64,000 nt of DNA from GCA-2725625 sp964574215. GTDB taxonomy: Bacteria; Pseudomonadota; Alphaproteobacteria; Rhodospirillales; UBA2165. The notes under the pieces were generated by a model. The model was not told where the DNA came from. It made no database searches and saw only the letters and a list, made by a program, of their open reading frames with translations. Below, piece by piece: positions 25,804-34,599 of this stretch. Location of the stretch: contig CAZNLR010000019.1 in assembly GCA_964574215.1 (NCBI GenBank), positions 17,610 through 81,609 of the forward strand, in the 5' to 3' direction. Within the stretch, counting starts at the first letter, position 1. Each line of letters begins with the position of its first letter. A program made the translations under genes and the position numbers.

Positions 25804-26259
25804 ATGGAAGTCAAAGTCAGTAAAATCGACGAAGAGAAATTCGAAGTCCTGTTGGGCGAAACGCGAATTGAACTGGATTTTGACAGTCTCGAACACCTTC
25901 ATACCCAAATGTCGGCGATCTTAAGACCCGAAACGGTCGCCGAGAAACAAAATCGCCACCGGGAATTTCTCAGCAAGCTCAGCTCCGCCAGCGACAGCGG
26001 CATTCAATCCCTCCTGCGCACCGCCTCCCATGACGACATTTTGGTGCTGCTTCACTCAAGCGAGAAAGACACAGCATTAAAGAAAAAGCTCTATGGGAAT
26101 ATGAGCGAGAACTCCATCAAAATGTATATCGAGGATATGCTTTTCCAGTTCAGTGACGGCGTCAAAAGCTATCAGTTCGACGAGGCCATGACGCGCCTCA
26201 TCAAAACCGTCGAAACGCTGGTAGAGCAAGGCGCGCTCACCTACGACGAGTCCCAATAA
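25804..26259 (+). CDS. Solitary FliG C-terminal-domain-like protein
   Basis: 151 residues. The C-terminal half aligns by eye with the FliG C-domain: GIQSLLRTASHDDILVLL (FliG: IQxLLxEVSxxxLxxAL), KKLYGNMSENS (FliG: KFLxNMSxRAA) and VETLVEQGAL (FliG: VRRLxExGE). The first ~55 residues (MEVKVSKIDEEKFEVLLG) are not FliG. No flagellar genes are near, and the protein is less than half the length of FliG, so it is not the motor switch protein itself. ATG 25804 is chosen as the frame upstream (to 25717) has no ribosome site. It may be a motor-interacting or unrelated adapter. Function unknown. Confidence 0.7.
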   Translation: MEVKVSKIDEEKFEVLLGETRIELDFDSLEHLHTQMSAILRPETVAEKQNRHREFLSKLSSASDSGIQSLLRTASHDDILVLLHSSEKDTALKKKLYGNMSENSIKMYIEDMLFQFSDGVKSYQFDEAMTRLIKTVETLVEQGALTYDESQ

Positions 26260-26285
26260 TCAATCCAAAAAACAACTCAAATTAA

Positions 26286-26711
26286 TCAGGCGGCCGCCGT
26301 TTGTTTCTTTTTGGTGTTCGGCACATAAGCGACGGCGCAATGAGGGGCGCAATAGGGTTTTCCCGGTTCCGCCGGTACGCCGCAAAACCGGAAATTCTCG
26401 GTCCCCGGTTCACCTTCCGGCCAGGAACACATATTCGCTTTTAGGCTGTCCAACGTAACAATTTTACGTTGGGGCTTCGGCGTCGTCGGTTGGCGCCGCA
26501 TGGCCAGGTCAAGCCGCCGCACTTTGCCGACGACGGAATTTTTGGTAACGCCCAAGCGACGTCCGATTTCGCTGGCCGACAGGCCAGAGGCCCAAAGTTT
26601 GGTCAACTCGGCGACCCGTTCCGGAGTCCATTCGTGGACCGGTTTATTTTCGGTTCCTTGCTGTTCCTGATTTCGTTGTGGTTTTGCCCCTGAAGTTTGA
26701 TCTTCAAACAT
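26286..26711 (-). CDS. GcrA family cell cycle regulator
   Basis: 141 residues. An N-terminal ~25-residue Gln/Pro-rich extension is followed by the GcrA DNA-binding region WTPERVAELTKLWASGLSA and EIGRRLGVTKNSVVGKVRRL, a linker, and the C-terminal segment CSWPEGEPGTENFRFCG plus PYCAPHCAVAY with its conserved Cys/His residues. Canonical GcrA reads NAVIGKxHRLGL, whereas here it is NSVVGKVRRLDL, so this may be a paralogue rather than the essential CcrM-linked GcrA. GcrA stimulates sigma-70 promoters containing methylated GANTC sites. It converges with the FliG-C-like gene. Confidence 0.88.
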   Translation of the reverse strand: MFEDQTSGAKPQRNQEQQGTENKPVHEWTPERVAELTKLWASGLSASEIGRRLGVTKNSVVGKVRRLDLAMRRQPTTPKPQRKIVTLDSLKANMCSWPEGEPGTENFRFCGVPAEPGKPYCAPHCAVAYVPNTKKKQTAAA

Positions 26712-27063
26712 ACTATATTCTTATCCTCCGGATTTAGGTCGTGAATGCCATTTTTGATGCTCAGTAACGCTTATCCACCCTCATTCCGGTCAACCGGAAG
26801 CTCCCCAAGGCCGGATATATCGTTATTACTGAACCGGAGGTGTTCTACTACATTTAGTAAAACAGGGCAACTGTTTCCACAACATTTTGGGTTGAATACC
26901 ATATGTAGATTCAAAAATTTTTGCTCGATTCGGCAAAAATTTGATATTTTGGGAGGAAAAGAAAGTGGTCGTTGACCCACAGGTCGGGTAATGTTCGCAG
27001 TACCGTCGGCTGCATTAGAGCAGCTCCGTGAGCCGATTGGGGCAACGTCGAAAAATTAAAGCC
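26712..27063. other. Divergent intergenic region with a hairpin
   Basis: No gene of convincing length. It contains the perfect hairpin AAATTTTTGC/GCAAAAATTT (26915-26942) and, after it, a strong ribosome-site-like GGGAGG (26951-26956). A nine-codon frame beginning GTG at 26965 follows that site but is too short to support. Confidence 0.5.
26915..26942. repeat. Perfect 10-bp inverted repeat upstream of SH3-domain gene
   Basis: Arms AAATTTTTGC (26915-26924) and GCAAAAATTT (26933-26942) with the 8-base loop TCGATTCG. It lies about 120 bases upstream of the exported SH3-domain gene and could be an operator or a transcript hairpin. Confidence 0.5.
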
Positions 27064-27873
27064 ATGTCGAGACCAAACTCAACGCGAATTAAAAGAGCGC
27101 CTATTCTGGCCGTTGCATCGCTGGCGATCTTTGTTCTATTTGGCGCCGAAAATGTTGCCGCCGAAGGCCCGTTCGAGAAATTTAAATTGTCCCGTTCGGC
27201 GTCAAAATTCCTGGTGCTGAAGGACGTCAATGTCCGGATGGGCCCCAAGACGAAATCGAAACGGATCGGACGCCTACGCCGGGGAGTCGTCGTTGCGGCT
27301 ATTGGAAAGGCCAAGGGAACGGAATGGGTGGCGGTTCGGAAAGACGGTAAGGACTTCGGTTTTGTTTACGGCACGGCGCTGGTCCCCATGATAGACGGCG
27401 CGCTGAAATCGCCCTTAAAGGGAACACTCAACAGCCCGTCGCGTCCGGTTTGCCGCTACTCCATCAATTTCGAGGAAAAATTCAAAGTCCAGGGGGACAA
27501 TCAGATTACGTCGGATTATTTTGTGCCCATGGAGTGCAAAGTCACCCGCAAGGCAATCAAAATCAAGGCTGCCATGTTCATAACCGAGCTGCCCTATCTC
27601 GATCAAAAAAAGGAAATTTACCAGATCAATGTTGATTTGCTTGGTATACCGCTGGCGGACGAGGACGTACTGTCGGCGATCATTTTGTACGATGCCAAAA
27701 AAAACCTGATAGCTTTCGACGGACTGAGCAGCAAGGAAATGAGGGGCAGTGCTAGTATCACCGATCAGAAAGTGAATTCGGTCCCCGACGCTTTAAGGGG
27801 TGCTTTGACCATGGCCCATAGCGCCTGGGGCAAAAAACTCTGGGCCGAATTGATCAGTCAGCAAAAAAAATAG
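27064..27873 (+). CDS. Exported protein with bacterial SH3 domain
   Basis: 269 residues from ATG 27064 (a GTG at 27028 gives 12 more). A signal sequence or anchor (APILAVASLAIFVLFGAENVAAEG) is followed at about residues 45-110 by an SH3_3 domain with the usual VLKDVNVRMGPKTKSKRIG and a long segment I do not recognise. SH3b domains bind cell wall or peptide ligands in the periplasm. No lipobox is seen. No operon partner; the next gene is convergent. Function unknown. Confidence 0.75.
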   Translation: MSRPNSTRIKRAPILAVASLAIFVLFGAENVAAEGPFEKFKLSRSASKFLVLKDVNVRMGPKTKSKRIGRLRRGVVVAAIGKAKGTEWVAVRKDGKDFGFVYGTALVPMIDGALKSPLKGTLNSPSRPVCRYSINFEEKFKVQGDNQITSDYFVPMECKVTRKAIKIKAAMFITELPYLDQKKEIYQINVDLLGIPLADEDVLSAIILYDAKKNLIAFDGLSSKEMRGSASITDQKVNSVPDALRGALTMAHSAWGKKLWAELISQQKK

Positions 27874-27918
27874 AATAACCGCCGCCCGAATAAGGGCGAC
27901 AATCCGCAATTCGGATCA

Positions 27919-29805
27919 TCAAATTACGTAGTCACTACTCAATCGCGATCTAAAATTCGGGTCCGGAACACGGGGGAGTGAAATTGTCACTTTCGTTCCG
28001 GCGCCGACACTGCTTTCGATATTCAGCTGACCACCGTGGGCTTCCACAAGTCCCCGGGTTAACGGCAGGCCAAGCCCGGTACCCTCTCTTTGCCGTGTAT
28101 GGGCGGAAGGGATTTGCCCGAAAAAAACCATGGAACTGGCAATATCCGCTGTACTCATTCCGATGCCTTCGTCGGATACGGTAATTTCGATCATATCACT
28201 ATCACCGTGTTCGGCACCCAAGGTCACGACGCTCCCCTCCGGTGAAAATTTAACGGCATTCGACATCAAGTTGACCATTGATTGTTTCAGGCGCAAGGCG
28301 TCGGCCTCAAAACTCGGTAAATCACCGTTGATATTACTTTTCAATTTTACGCCCGCCCGTTTCGCATCATTGCTCAGAAGAAGAAACACTTCCGTGGCGG
28401 TTTGTTTAAGGTCGATGGTTTGAAAATTGAGTGAAAGCTTACCAGCCTCAATCGCCGATAAATCTAGAACATCTTTAATGAGTTCTAAAAGGTAGGCGCC
28501 GGAATCGCGAATATTACCGATGTATTCGTCTTGTTTATCATTGGCGATCGGTCCGAAAATACCCGCCTTCAGCGCTTCGGAATAGCCCAATATCGCATTC
28601 AGGGGAGTCCGTAATTCGTGGCTCATATTGGCGAGAAATTCAGATTTTATGCGATTTGCCTCTTCGGCGATTTTATTGATGCGACGAAGTTCTTTCTCGA
28701 TCCTTTTCCGTTCGGCAATTTCCGAACTGAGGTCGGCGGTGCGTTTCTCTATCTTGTTTTCCAGGTCGGTCTGAAGCAAATGAAGTTCATCCTGCGTCCG
28801 TACATGGTCGGTAATATCCATCGCCTGCGCCACCCAATAGATGACATTTCCTTGGCGGTCGTTGACCTTGGCCCGGCTCAACAAACTCCAAACCGTATCG
28901 CCATCCTTCCGAACATAACGTTTGCGGACGCTTTCTCCGAAGCGGTCATCCACTTTTAAAGAGTTAAGTTGGTCGGCGGTTTTCTGTCGATCTTCCGGAT
29001 GGGTGATGTCGGCGATTGACATGTTAAGTAATTCTTCCCGGTTATAACCCAGCATCTCGCAAAAGGCCGGGTTGACGTCACGAAATCGACCGTCCACTTC
29101 ACAGATCGTCATGCCGATTACCGCGCTATGAAATGATTGCTCGAACCGCTCCTCGCTTTCCGTGAGGGCGTCCTCGATGTCATCCCGATTGCGCTGTTTT
29201 TCCCGGTAGGCCCGGAGAATGGTAATGGCGAGCAAATTGACGACGATTAGCACGAGAACGGTTATTGCCGGGAATAGATATTGCGAAATTGAAGCGCCGA
29301 AAAAATTTATCGGAGGAATTTCGCTAGGTTGAATTATGGCCAGGCCAATCAACGATGCAGCCGTTCCCGACAGGGTTAACAGGCCCGATCTCGATCCCAA
29401 CGTATAGGCGGCAAAAATAGGCAACCCGAAAAACACACTGGTAAAATAGGAATGCTCGTAAGTGCGAACCAAAGACGTCAGAAAAAAATAAGTGACCAAC
29501 CAGACAATGATTGATCCACCGATGACTTTCATGTCCGGGTAAATTTTTAGGGCAAAAATACTCGATAAAATAAGCAGAGTCATAAATAGCCGACCGAGAT
29601 TGAAAATTCCGTCCGGTCCGGTAAAAGAATCAGTCACCAGCGTCAGGATCAGGCCGATAATCGCCACCATTGAGCCACCGGCAACCAAAACGCCAACTCG
29701 CACTAAATCTGAAGGAGATTCTTTTAGGTGATCAGGAATCAGCCAGCCGTACGCCTTGAGAAGGGGCGAAAAAACATCATTGTTCTCGATTGTCCGGCTG
29801 GTCAC
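27919..29805 (-). CDS. Membrane sensor histidine kinase with PAS domain
   Basis: 628 residues. Residues 35-195 contain five to six hydrophobic helices forming an integral-membrane sensor. A PAS/PAC domain (about 215-335), a coiled coil (about 338-385), HisKA with His396 in NMSHELRTPLNA and a HATPase (NLMSNAVKFS, DEGIGMS, GTGLGLPLT) follow. No receiver domain. The layout resembles MASE-type membrane sensor kinases, but I cannot name the sensor family. It is on its own, with no response regulator beside it. Confidence 0.92.
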   Translation of the reverse strand: MTSRTIENNDVFSPLLKAYGWLIPDHLKESPSDLVRVGVLVAGGSMVAIIGLILTLVTDSFTGPDGIFNLGRLFMTLLILSSIFALKIYPDMKVIGGSIIVWLVTYFFLTSLVRTYEHSYFTSVFFGLPIFAAYTLGSRSGLLTLSGTAASLIGLAIIQPSEIPPINFFGASISQYLFPAITVLVLIVVNLLAITILRAYREKQRNRDDIEDALTESEERFEQSFHSAVIGMTICEVDGRFRDVNPAFCEMLGYNREELLNMSIADITHPEDRQKTADQLNSLKVDDRFGESVRKRYVRKDGDTVWSLLSRAKVNDRQGNVIYWVAQAMDITDHVRTQDELHLLQTDLENKIEKRTADLSSEIAERKRIEKELRRINKIAEEANRIKSEFLANMSHELRTPLNAILGYSEALKAGIFGPIANDKQDEYIGNIRDSGAYLLELIKDVLDLSAIEAGKLSLNFQTIDLKQTATEVFLLLSNDAKRAGVKLKSNINGDLPSFEADALRLKQSMVNLMSNAVKFSPEGSVVTLGAEHGDSDMIEITVSDEGIGMSTADIASSMVFFGQIPSAHTRQREGTGLGLPLTRGLVEAHGGQLNIESSVGAGTKVTISLPRVPDPNFRSRLSSDYVI

Positions 29806-29937
29806 AGAATGCCGCTCAAAAATTAGTCAAATAATTTAGACAAAATGACTCAACTTGTATGTCCTATATTAGGAGGCTGGCAGGCCGTTTCAATGCGAAA
29901 ATGGCACAAAAATTCATATGTGAGGAATAACGATCAG

Positions 29938-31209
29938 CTAGCGGTCGATGGCCCGCCACCCGATGTCGCGGCGGCAGAAGCCTTCGGGCCAATCGATTTT
30001 GTCAACAGCCTCATAGGCGCGGGATTGCGCGTCGGCGACATTGTCTCCTAATGCCGTGACGCCCAGGACACGGCCGCCGCTGGCGACGGTTCGACCAGCG
30101 TTCTCCTTGGTGCCGGCATGGAAAACGGTGACGCCATCCACCTCGCTTGCTGCGGCCAGATTTTTAATCTCACTGCCTTTTTCATATGCGCCCGGATAGC
30201 CCTCGGCCGCCATGACCACCACCATGGCGGCCTGGTCCCGCCATTTCAGGGTGATCTCCTTGAGGCGTCCTTCGGCGGCGGCCAGCAGAGCCTCAACCAG
30301 ATCGGATTCCAGCCGGGCCATCAACACCTGACATTCCGGGTCGCCGAACCGCACATTGAATTCCAGGGTTTTCGGACCGTCTTCGGTGATCATCAGACCG
30401 GCGAACAGGACACCCCGATAGGGCCGGCCCTCCGCCGCCATGCCGTCGATGGTGGGCTGGATGATCTCCGCCATGATCCGGCCGGCCATGTCCGGCGTTA
30501 TTACGGGCGCCGGCGAATAGGCTCCCATGCCGCCGGTGTTGGGTCCCGTGTCGCCATCGTAAGCCGCCTTATGATCCTGGGCCGATATCAGGGGGAGGGC
30601 GGTGTCGCCGTCCACCAGGGCGAAAAAGCTGGCCTCTTCGCCGGTCAGATATTCTTCCACCACAACTTCGTCGCCGGCGTCACCAAAAATCCGCTGATTG
30701 ATGATCCGGTCCAGAGCTTCGATGGCTTCGTCTTCGGACTGGCACAGGATCACTCCCTTGCCCGCCGCCAATCCACTGGCCTTGACCACGATCGGCGCGA
30801 CTTGAGCTTTGACGTAAGCGGCGGCGGCGTCGAAATCGGTGAACCGCTCATAGGCGGCGGTAGGCACATTGTATTTGGCAAACAGGTCTTTCATGAAGGC
30901 CTTGGAGCCTTCCAGCAGGGCGGCATCGGCGCTGGGACCAAACACGTTGATGCCCTTTTCCTCCAACCGGTCCGATAGGCCCAGCACCAGCGGGGCTTCG
31001 GGACCGACCACCACCAGATCGATATTGTTCTCCTCGGCGAAGGCCACCAGACCCGCCACGTCCTCGCCGCCCACCGGCACACATTCGGCAACGTCGGCGA
31101 TGCCCGCATTGCCCGGCGCGCAAAAGAGTTTTTCGCATTTGGGCGATTTATTGATGGCCCAGCAAAGTGCATGCTCGCGACCGCCCCCTCCGACGACGAG
31201 AATTTTCAT
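29938..31209 (-). CDS. purD: Phosphoribosylamine--glycine ligase
   Basis: 423 residues, standard length for PurD, which joins glycine to phosphoribosylamine with ATP (step 2 of purine synthesis). The N-terminus MKILVVGGGGREHALCWAI is diagnostic, followed by DLVVVGPEAPLVLGL, the ATP-grasp region VVKASGLAAGKGVILC and the PurD signature RFGDPECQVLM. All family landmarks are present. It is divergent from xseA, with about 95 bases between starts. Confidence 0.98.
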   Translation of the reverse strand: MKILVVGGGGREHALCWAINKSPKCEKLFCAPGNAGIADVAECVPVGGEDVAGLVAFAEENNIDLVVVGPEAPLVLGLSDRLEEKGINVFGPSADAALLEGSKAFMKDLFAKYNVPTAAYERFTDFDAAAAYVKAQVAPIVVKASGLAAGKGVILCQSEDEAIEALDRIINQRIFGDAGDEVVVEEYLTGEEASFFALVDGDTALPLISAQDHKAAYDGDTGPNTGGMGAYSPAPVITPDMAGRIMAEIIQPTIDGMAAEGRPYRGVLFAGLMITEDGPKTLEFNVRFGDPECQVLMARLESDLVEALLAAAEGRLKEITLKWRDQAAMVVVMAAEGYPGAYEKGSEIKNLAAASEVDGVTVFHAGTKENAGRTVASGGRVLGVTALGDNVADAQSRAYEAVDKIDWPEGFCRRDIGWRAIDR

Positions 31210-31305
31210 TTACAGATCCCCCTGAAAGATCGATCAACTGTGTACTGGACCCGTCTTGTATCATAAATTAGGCGAGAGTCATGAAGAGTCTTGAATGAGG
31301 TTCCG

Positions 31306-32739
31306 ATGGAATTTGACAGCCAGTTGGACAACGGCGACAACCGGCCCATCTTCACCGTCAGCGAACTGTCCCAAAGCCTGAAACGGACGGTGGAGGACGC
31401 CTATTCCCATGTGCGGGTGCGGGGCGAAATCTCCCGCCTCACGGTCGCCCGGTCCGGCCATATGTATCTCAATCTGAAAGACGAAAACGCGGTCCTGGAC
31501 GGTGTCTGCTGGAAGGGCGTTGCCGGGCGGCTGTCGGTTACGCCCGAGGAAGGACTGGAGGTCATTGTTACCGGCAGGCTTTCCACCTATCCGGGCCGGT
31601 CCAGCTACCAGATCGTCATCGAACAGGTAGAGGTGGCGGGTGAGGGGGCTCTCCTGAAACTGCTGGAGGACCGCCGTAAAAAACTGCTGGCGGAAGGGCT
31701 TTTCGACGAAGACCGCAAGCAGCCGCTGCCCTTTCTGCCCGAGGTCGTCGGCGTGGTAACCTCGCCTACGGGGGCCGTGATCCGGGATATTCTTCACCGC
31801 TTGGACGACCGTTTCCCCCGTCACGTTCTTTTGTGGCCCACCAACGTTCAGGGGGAGGGTGCGGCGGAAACCATCGCCGCCGCCATCGACGGCTTCAACC
31901 GCATGAAAACGGACGGGGTTGTGCCCAAACCAAATGTGCTGATCGTCGCCAGGGGTGGAGGCAGTTTGGAAGACCTATGGGCCTTTAACGAAGAAATCGT
32001 TGTGCGCGCGGCGGCGGCCAGCGAAATTCCGTTGATCTCCGCCGTCGGCCACGAGACCGACACCACCTTGATCGACTATGCATCCGACCGCCGTGCCCCT
32101 ACTCCGACGGCGGCGGCGGAAATGGCGGTGCCGGTAAAAGGGGATTTGATCGCCCAACTGGCCGATGACGGCGCCCGGCTGGTCCGGGCCATGACCCGGA
32201 CCATCGAGGAAAACGCCCGCGAAATTACCGGCCTTGCCCGAGGGCTGCCCGATCCCAGGCGACTGGCGGAAGAGGCCACCCAGCGGCTGGACGATCGGAG
32301 CGAACGCCTGATCAATGCTCAAAAGGTGTATCTGGATGGCGCCAAGGCCGACCTGTCCCGGCTGGCGGCCGGCATGATCAGCCCGGCGCGCCAGATCGCC
32401 GCCAAAAACGATCAATTGGCAGCTGGCATAAAAGCCTGGCAGCGGGTTCTGATAAACTTCGTCGGCGGCAAGTCACATGATCTCGACCGCGCCCGTCTTA
32501 AGTTGGAAGGGGTGTCCTACCAGCGTGTGCTGGACCGGGGATTTGCCCTGGTGCGGGACGGCGACGGCCAGCCGGTAACCTCGGTGGCGGTGACCGAACC
32601 GGGCATGCCCATCGCGCTCACCTTCGGCGATGGCGAGGTGGGCGCCCGGATCGAAGAGGCTCCCAAGAAAAAACCAACCGCTAAAAAATCTCCGCCCAAA
32701 AAACCCGCCAAGGATGACAAGCAGGGAACGCTGCTTTGA
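31306..32739 (+). CDS. xseA: Exodeoxyribonuclease VII large subunit
   Basis: About 477 residues. The OB-fold start (IFTVSELSQSLKRTVEDAYSHVRVRGEIS) and the catalytic core VGVVTSPTGAVIRDI...VARGGGSLEDLWAFN...SAVGHETDTTLIDYASDRRAPTPTAAAE are those of XseA. A coiled-coil segment follows, and the last ~30 residues are a Lys/Pro-rich tail (KKKPTAKKSPPKKPAKDD) longer than in E. coli. ATG 31306 is preceded by TGAGG; TTG 31291 also lies in frame. xseB is not in this window. The next gene overlaps the stop. Confidence 0.96.
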   Translation: MEFDSQLDNGDNRPIFTVSELSQSLKRTVEDAYSHVRVRGEISRLTVARSGHMYLNLKDENAVLDGVCWKGVAGRLSVTPEEGLEVIVTGRLSTYPGRSSYQIVIEQVEVAGEGALLKLLEDRRKKLLAEGLFDEDRKQPLPFLPEVVGVVTSPTGAVIRDILHRLDDRFPRHVLLWPTNVQGEGAAETIAAAIDGFNRMKTDGVVPKPNVLIVARGGGSLEDLWAFNEEIVVRAAAASEIPLISAVGHETDTTLIDYASDRRAPTPTAAAEMAVPVKGDLIAQLADDGARLVRAMTRTIEENAREITGLARGLPDPRRLAEEATQRLDDRSERLINAQKVYLDGAKADLSRLAAGMISPARQIAAKNDQLAAGIKAWQRVLINFVGGKSHDLDRARLKLEGVSYQRVLDRGFALVRDGDGQPVTSVAVTEPGMPIALTFGDGEVGARIEEAPKKKPTAKKSPPKKPAKDDKQGTLL

Positions 32740-33530
32740 AACCCCTGCTCGTTCTTCTGGTTACCGTAACCGCCTTGCCCGTTTTCGCCGCCGATCTGAA
32801 ACTGGAAGGCGATTTCATTCAGGGCGGATTGGTGATCGGTCAGGCCAAGCCGGGCGCCTCCATTACTTTAGACGGCAGCAAGGTGGAACAATCGGCGGAC
32901 GGTTATTTTCTTATCGGTTTTTCCCGGGACGCCAAGCCGGATGTCAATCTTACGATTAGGCTGCCCGATGGCGGCGAAGAGCGCCGCAAGCTCAAAATCA
33001 AGAAACGCACTTACGACATTCAACGCATTGATGGTCTGCCGAAGCGTAAAGTCACGCCCTCGCCTAAGGATTTAAAACGTATCAAAAAAGAGCGCGCCGC
33101 CATCATCAAGGCCCGCAGATCCCACAGTGCAACTCCCTATTTCAGGACCGGGTTTATTCGCCCGGCCAAAGGACGCATCTCGGGGGTCTACGGCTCCCAG
33201 CGCATTCTCAACGGACAGCCCCGGCGACCCCATTTCGGGTTGGATATCGCTGCGCCCACGGGTGCGCCGGTCGAGGCGGCGGCGGCAGGCCGGGTGATTT
33301 TCACCCATCCCGGCATGTTCTTTAACGGAAAAACCGTGATCATCGACCACGGTCTCGGCCTCGCCTCTACCTATATCCATTTGAGCGACATTGCTGTCCG
33401 CACCGGCGATGTTGTAGTCAAAGGCCAGATCGTCGGTAAAATAGGTCAAACCGGCCGCGCCACCGGACCCCATCTCCATTGGAGTCTGCGGCTCAATAAT
33501 ACGGAATTGGACCCGGAGTTGCTCTTTTAA
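32736..33530 (+). CDS. M23 family metallopeptidase (LytM domain)
   Basis: 264 residues. A signal peptide (LLVLLVTVTALPVFAAD) precedes a ~110-residue beta-rich segment and a LytM domain with the zinc ligands in HFGLDIAAPTG (His and Asp) and HLHWSLR (His), the pattern of glycyl-endopeptidase-type cell-wall hydrolases. It should act on peptidoglycan in the periplasm. The start is a TTG (32736) overlapping the xseA stop, with GCAGGGA 8 bases before. It ends near a pair of large hairpins that separate it from lpxL. Confidence 0.92.
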   Translation: MKPLLVLLVTVTALPVFAADLKLEGDFIQGGLVIGQAKPGASITLDGSKVEQSADGYFLIGFSRDAKPDVNLTIRLPDGGEERRKLKIKKRTYDIQRIDGLPKRKVTPSPKDLKRIKKERAAIIKARRSHSATPYFRTGFIRPAKGRISGVYGSQRILNGQPRRPHFGLDIAAPTGAPVEAAAAGRVIFTHPGMFFNGKTVIIDHGLGLASTYIHLSDIAVRTGDVVVKGQIVGKIGQTGRATGPHLHWSLRLNNTELDPELLF

Positions 33531-33532
33531 GT

Positions 33533-33639
33533 GCCCCTCAATCGCCGGGCGATCGCTCCGCTCTCCTGGCTCACGCGTCATCAGGCGCCCCTGCGCCGTA
33601 AGCCAAGGGTTCGGAGAACCCGCCCGGCGTCTGAGGGGC
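33533..33639. repeat. Imperfect ~107-bp palindrome downstream of M23 gene
   Basis: Outer arms GCCCCTCAATCGCCGGGCG (33533-33551) and CGCCCGGCGTCTGAGGGGC (33621-33639) match in 17 of 19 positions. Inner segments TGGCTCACG/CGTAAGCCA also pair. The whole 107 bases can fold on itself. It lies between convergent genes and may be a mobile palindromic element or a small structured RNA. Confidence 0.6.
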
Positions 33640-33644
33640 TCCTC

Positions 33645-33706
33645 AAAAAGTGTACCAGGAATACTTTTTGAAAAATCATCAAAAGTATTCCTGGTACACT
33701 TTTTTT
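33645..33706. terminator. Bidirectional hairpin terminator between M23 peptidase and lpxL
   Basis: Arms of about 24 bp, AAAAAGTGTACCAGGAATAC... and its complement ...GTATTCCTGGTACACTTTTT, are perfect apart from one bulged base, around a short AT loop. Plus-strand reading ends in a seven-T run (33700-33706), and the minus strand also ends in T's, so it can terminate both converging genes. The lpxL stop codon overlaps the T-run. Confidence 0.75.
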
Positions 33707-34592
33707 AGCCCGGCCACCGATTATGCACCCAGAGCCATTGTTCCGGGTGCTGTTTGATCCAATCGCCGAGATGCCGGTTGACCTCGGTGGTCAGGGTGGC
33801 GATGTCTGCCTGCTTGTCGCCGCTGTCTGGTTTTTCCATCGGCGGATAGAAAGTCACCCGGAAGCGGGCGCCGCCCAACCGTTCCACCTGGGTCGGCACC
33901 AGAGGGCAATCATAGCGGAGGGCCAATTGCGCCACAGCCGGCGCCGTCATGGCGTCCTTGCCCAGGAACGGAGCAGAGATGCCGTCGTTCATTTTTTGAT
34001 CCACCAGCATGGCCATGTGATCACCCCGCCGTAAAGCTTTCAAAATTTCTTTCGATCCTTCCGCTCCCTTGGGAAATAAATCGCCGTCGAGGGCCGATCT
34101 GCCCTTTTGAACGAGGCGGTCGAAAAAGGGATTGTTGGCGCGGCGGTAAACCAGGTGAACAACCAGCCCGCGCCGCGATCCGGCCAGGGGGGATAGTTCC
34201 CAATTGCCGATGTGACCGGCGAACAGCAGCCCCGGTTGTTCATCGTCGCGCAGCAGATCGATATATTCTCCGCCCACCACTTCGACCCGGCTGTTCTCGA
34301 CATAGGGATCGAATTTCGAAAGGTGCGGGTGTTCGCCAGCCGTGCGGCCCAGATTGTCCCACATGCCGTCGATGATTTTTTCCACCTCTTCATCACTGAG
34401 GTCGGGAAAAATCATGTGCAGATTACGGCGCGCCGTTTCGGTCACCCGGAGCCTGGGACCGAAAGTGCGGCCGATCCAACTGCCGAGGCCCGACGCCCAG
34501 TCGACCGGCAGCAGCGTAAAAAAAGCGTTCAGCAGCCATGCCGCCACCGCTTGCGAAGGATGCGCAATGTAATTCCTAAACCAGGCCTGCAT
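33705..34592 (-). CDS. lpxL: Lipid A late acyltransferase (LpxL/HtrB family)
   Basis: About 295 residues from the ATG at 34592 (MQAWFRNYIAHPSQAVAAWL). The acyltransferase motif HIGNWE (the HX4D/E site of the lysophospholipid acyltransferase family) is clear, followed by YRRANNPFFD and the second Arg/Lys region. It adds a secondary acyl chain to Kdo2-lipid IVA at the inner membrane. It is the last gene of the lipid A run and begins 7 bases after the lpxK stop. Whether it is LpxL, LpxM or LpxJ cannot be told from sequence. Confidence 0.9.
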   Translation of the reverse strand: MQAWFRNYIAHPSQAVAAWLLNAFFTLLPVDWASGLGSWIGRTFGPRLRVTETARRNLHMIFPDLSDEEVEKIIDGMWDNLGRTAGEHPHLSKFDPYVENSRVEVVGGEYIDLLRDDEQPGLLFAGHIGNWELSPLAGSRRGLVVHLVYRRANNPFFDRLVQKGRSALDGDLFPKGAEGSKEILKALRRGDHMAMLVDQKMNDGISAPFLGKDAMTAPAVAQLALRYDCPLVPTQVERLGGARFRVTFYPPMEKPDSGDKQADIATLTTEVNRHLGDWIKQHPEQWLWVHNRWPG

Positions 34593-34599
34593 AAAGTAT

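Noticed and set aside
26965..26991. Nine-codon leader peptide after GGGAGG at 26951
   Set aside because: The ribosome site is good but the frame is too short and without attenuator structure to support.
33533..33706. CRISPR-like repeats
   Set aside because: These are two different inverted repeats, not regularly spaced direct repeats; no CRISPR array or cas gene is in the window.
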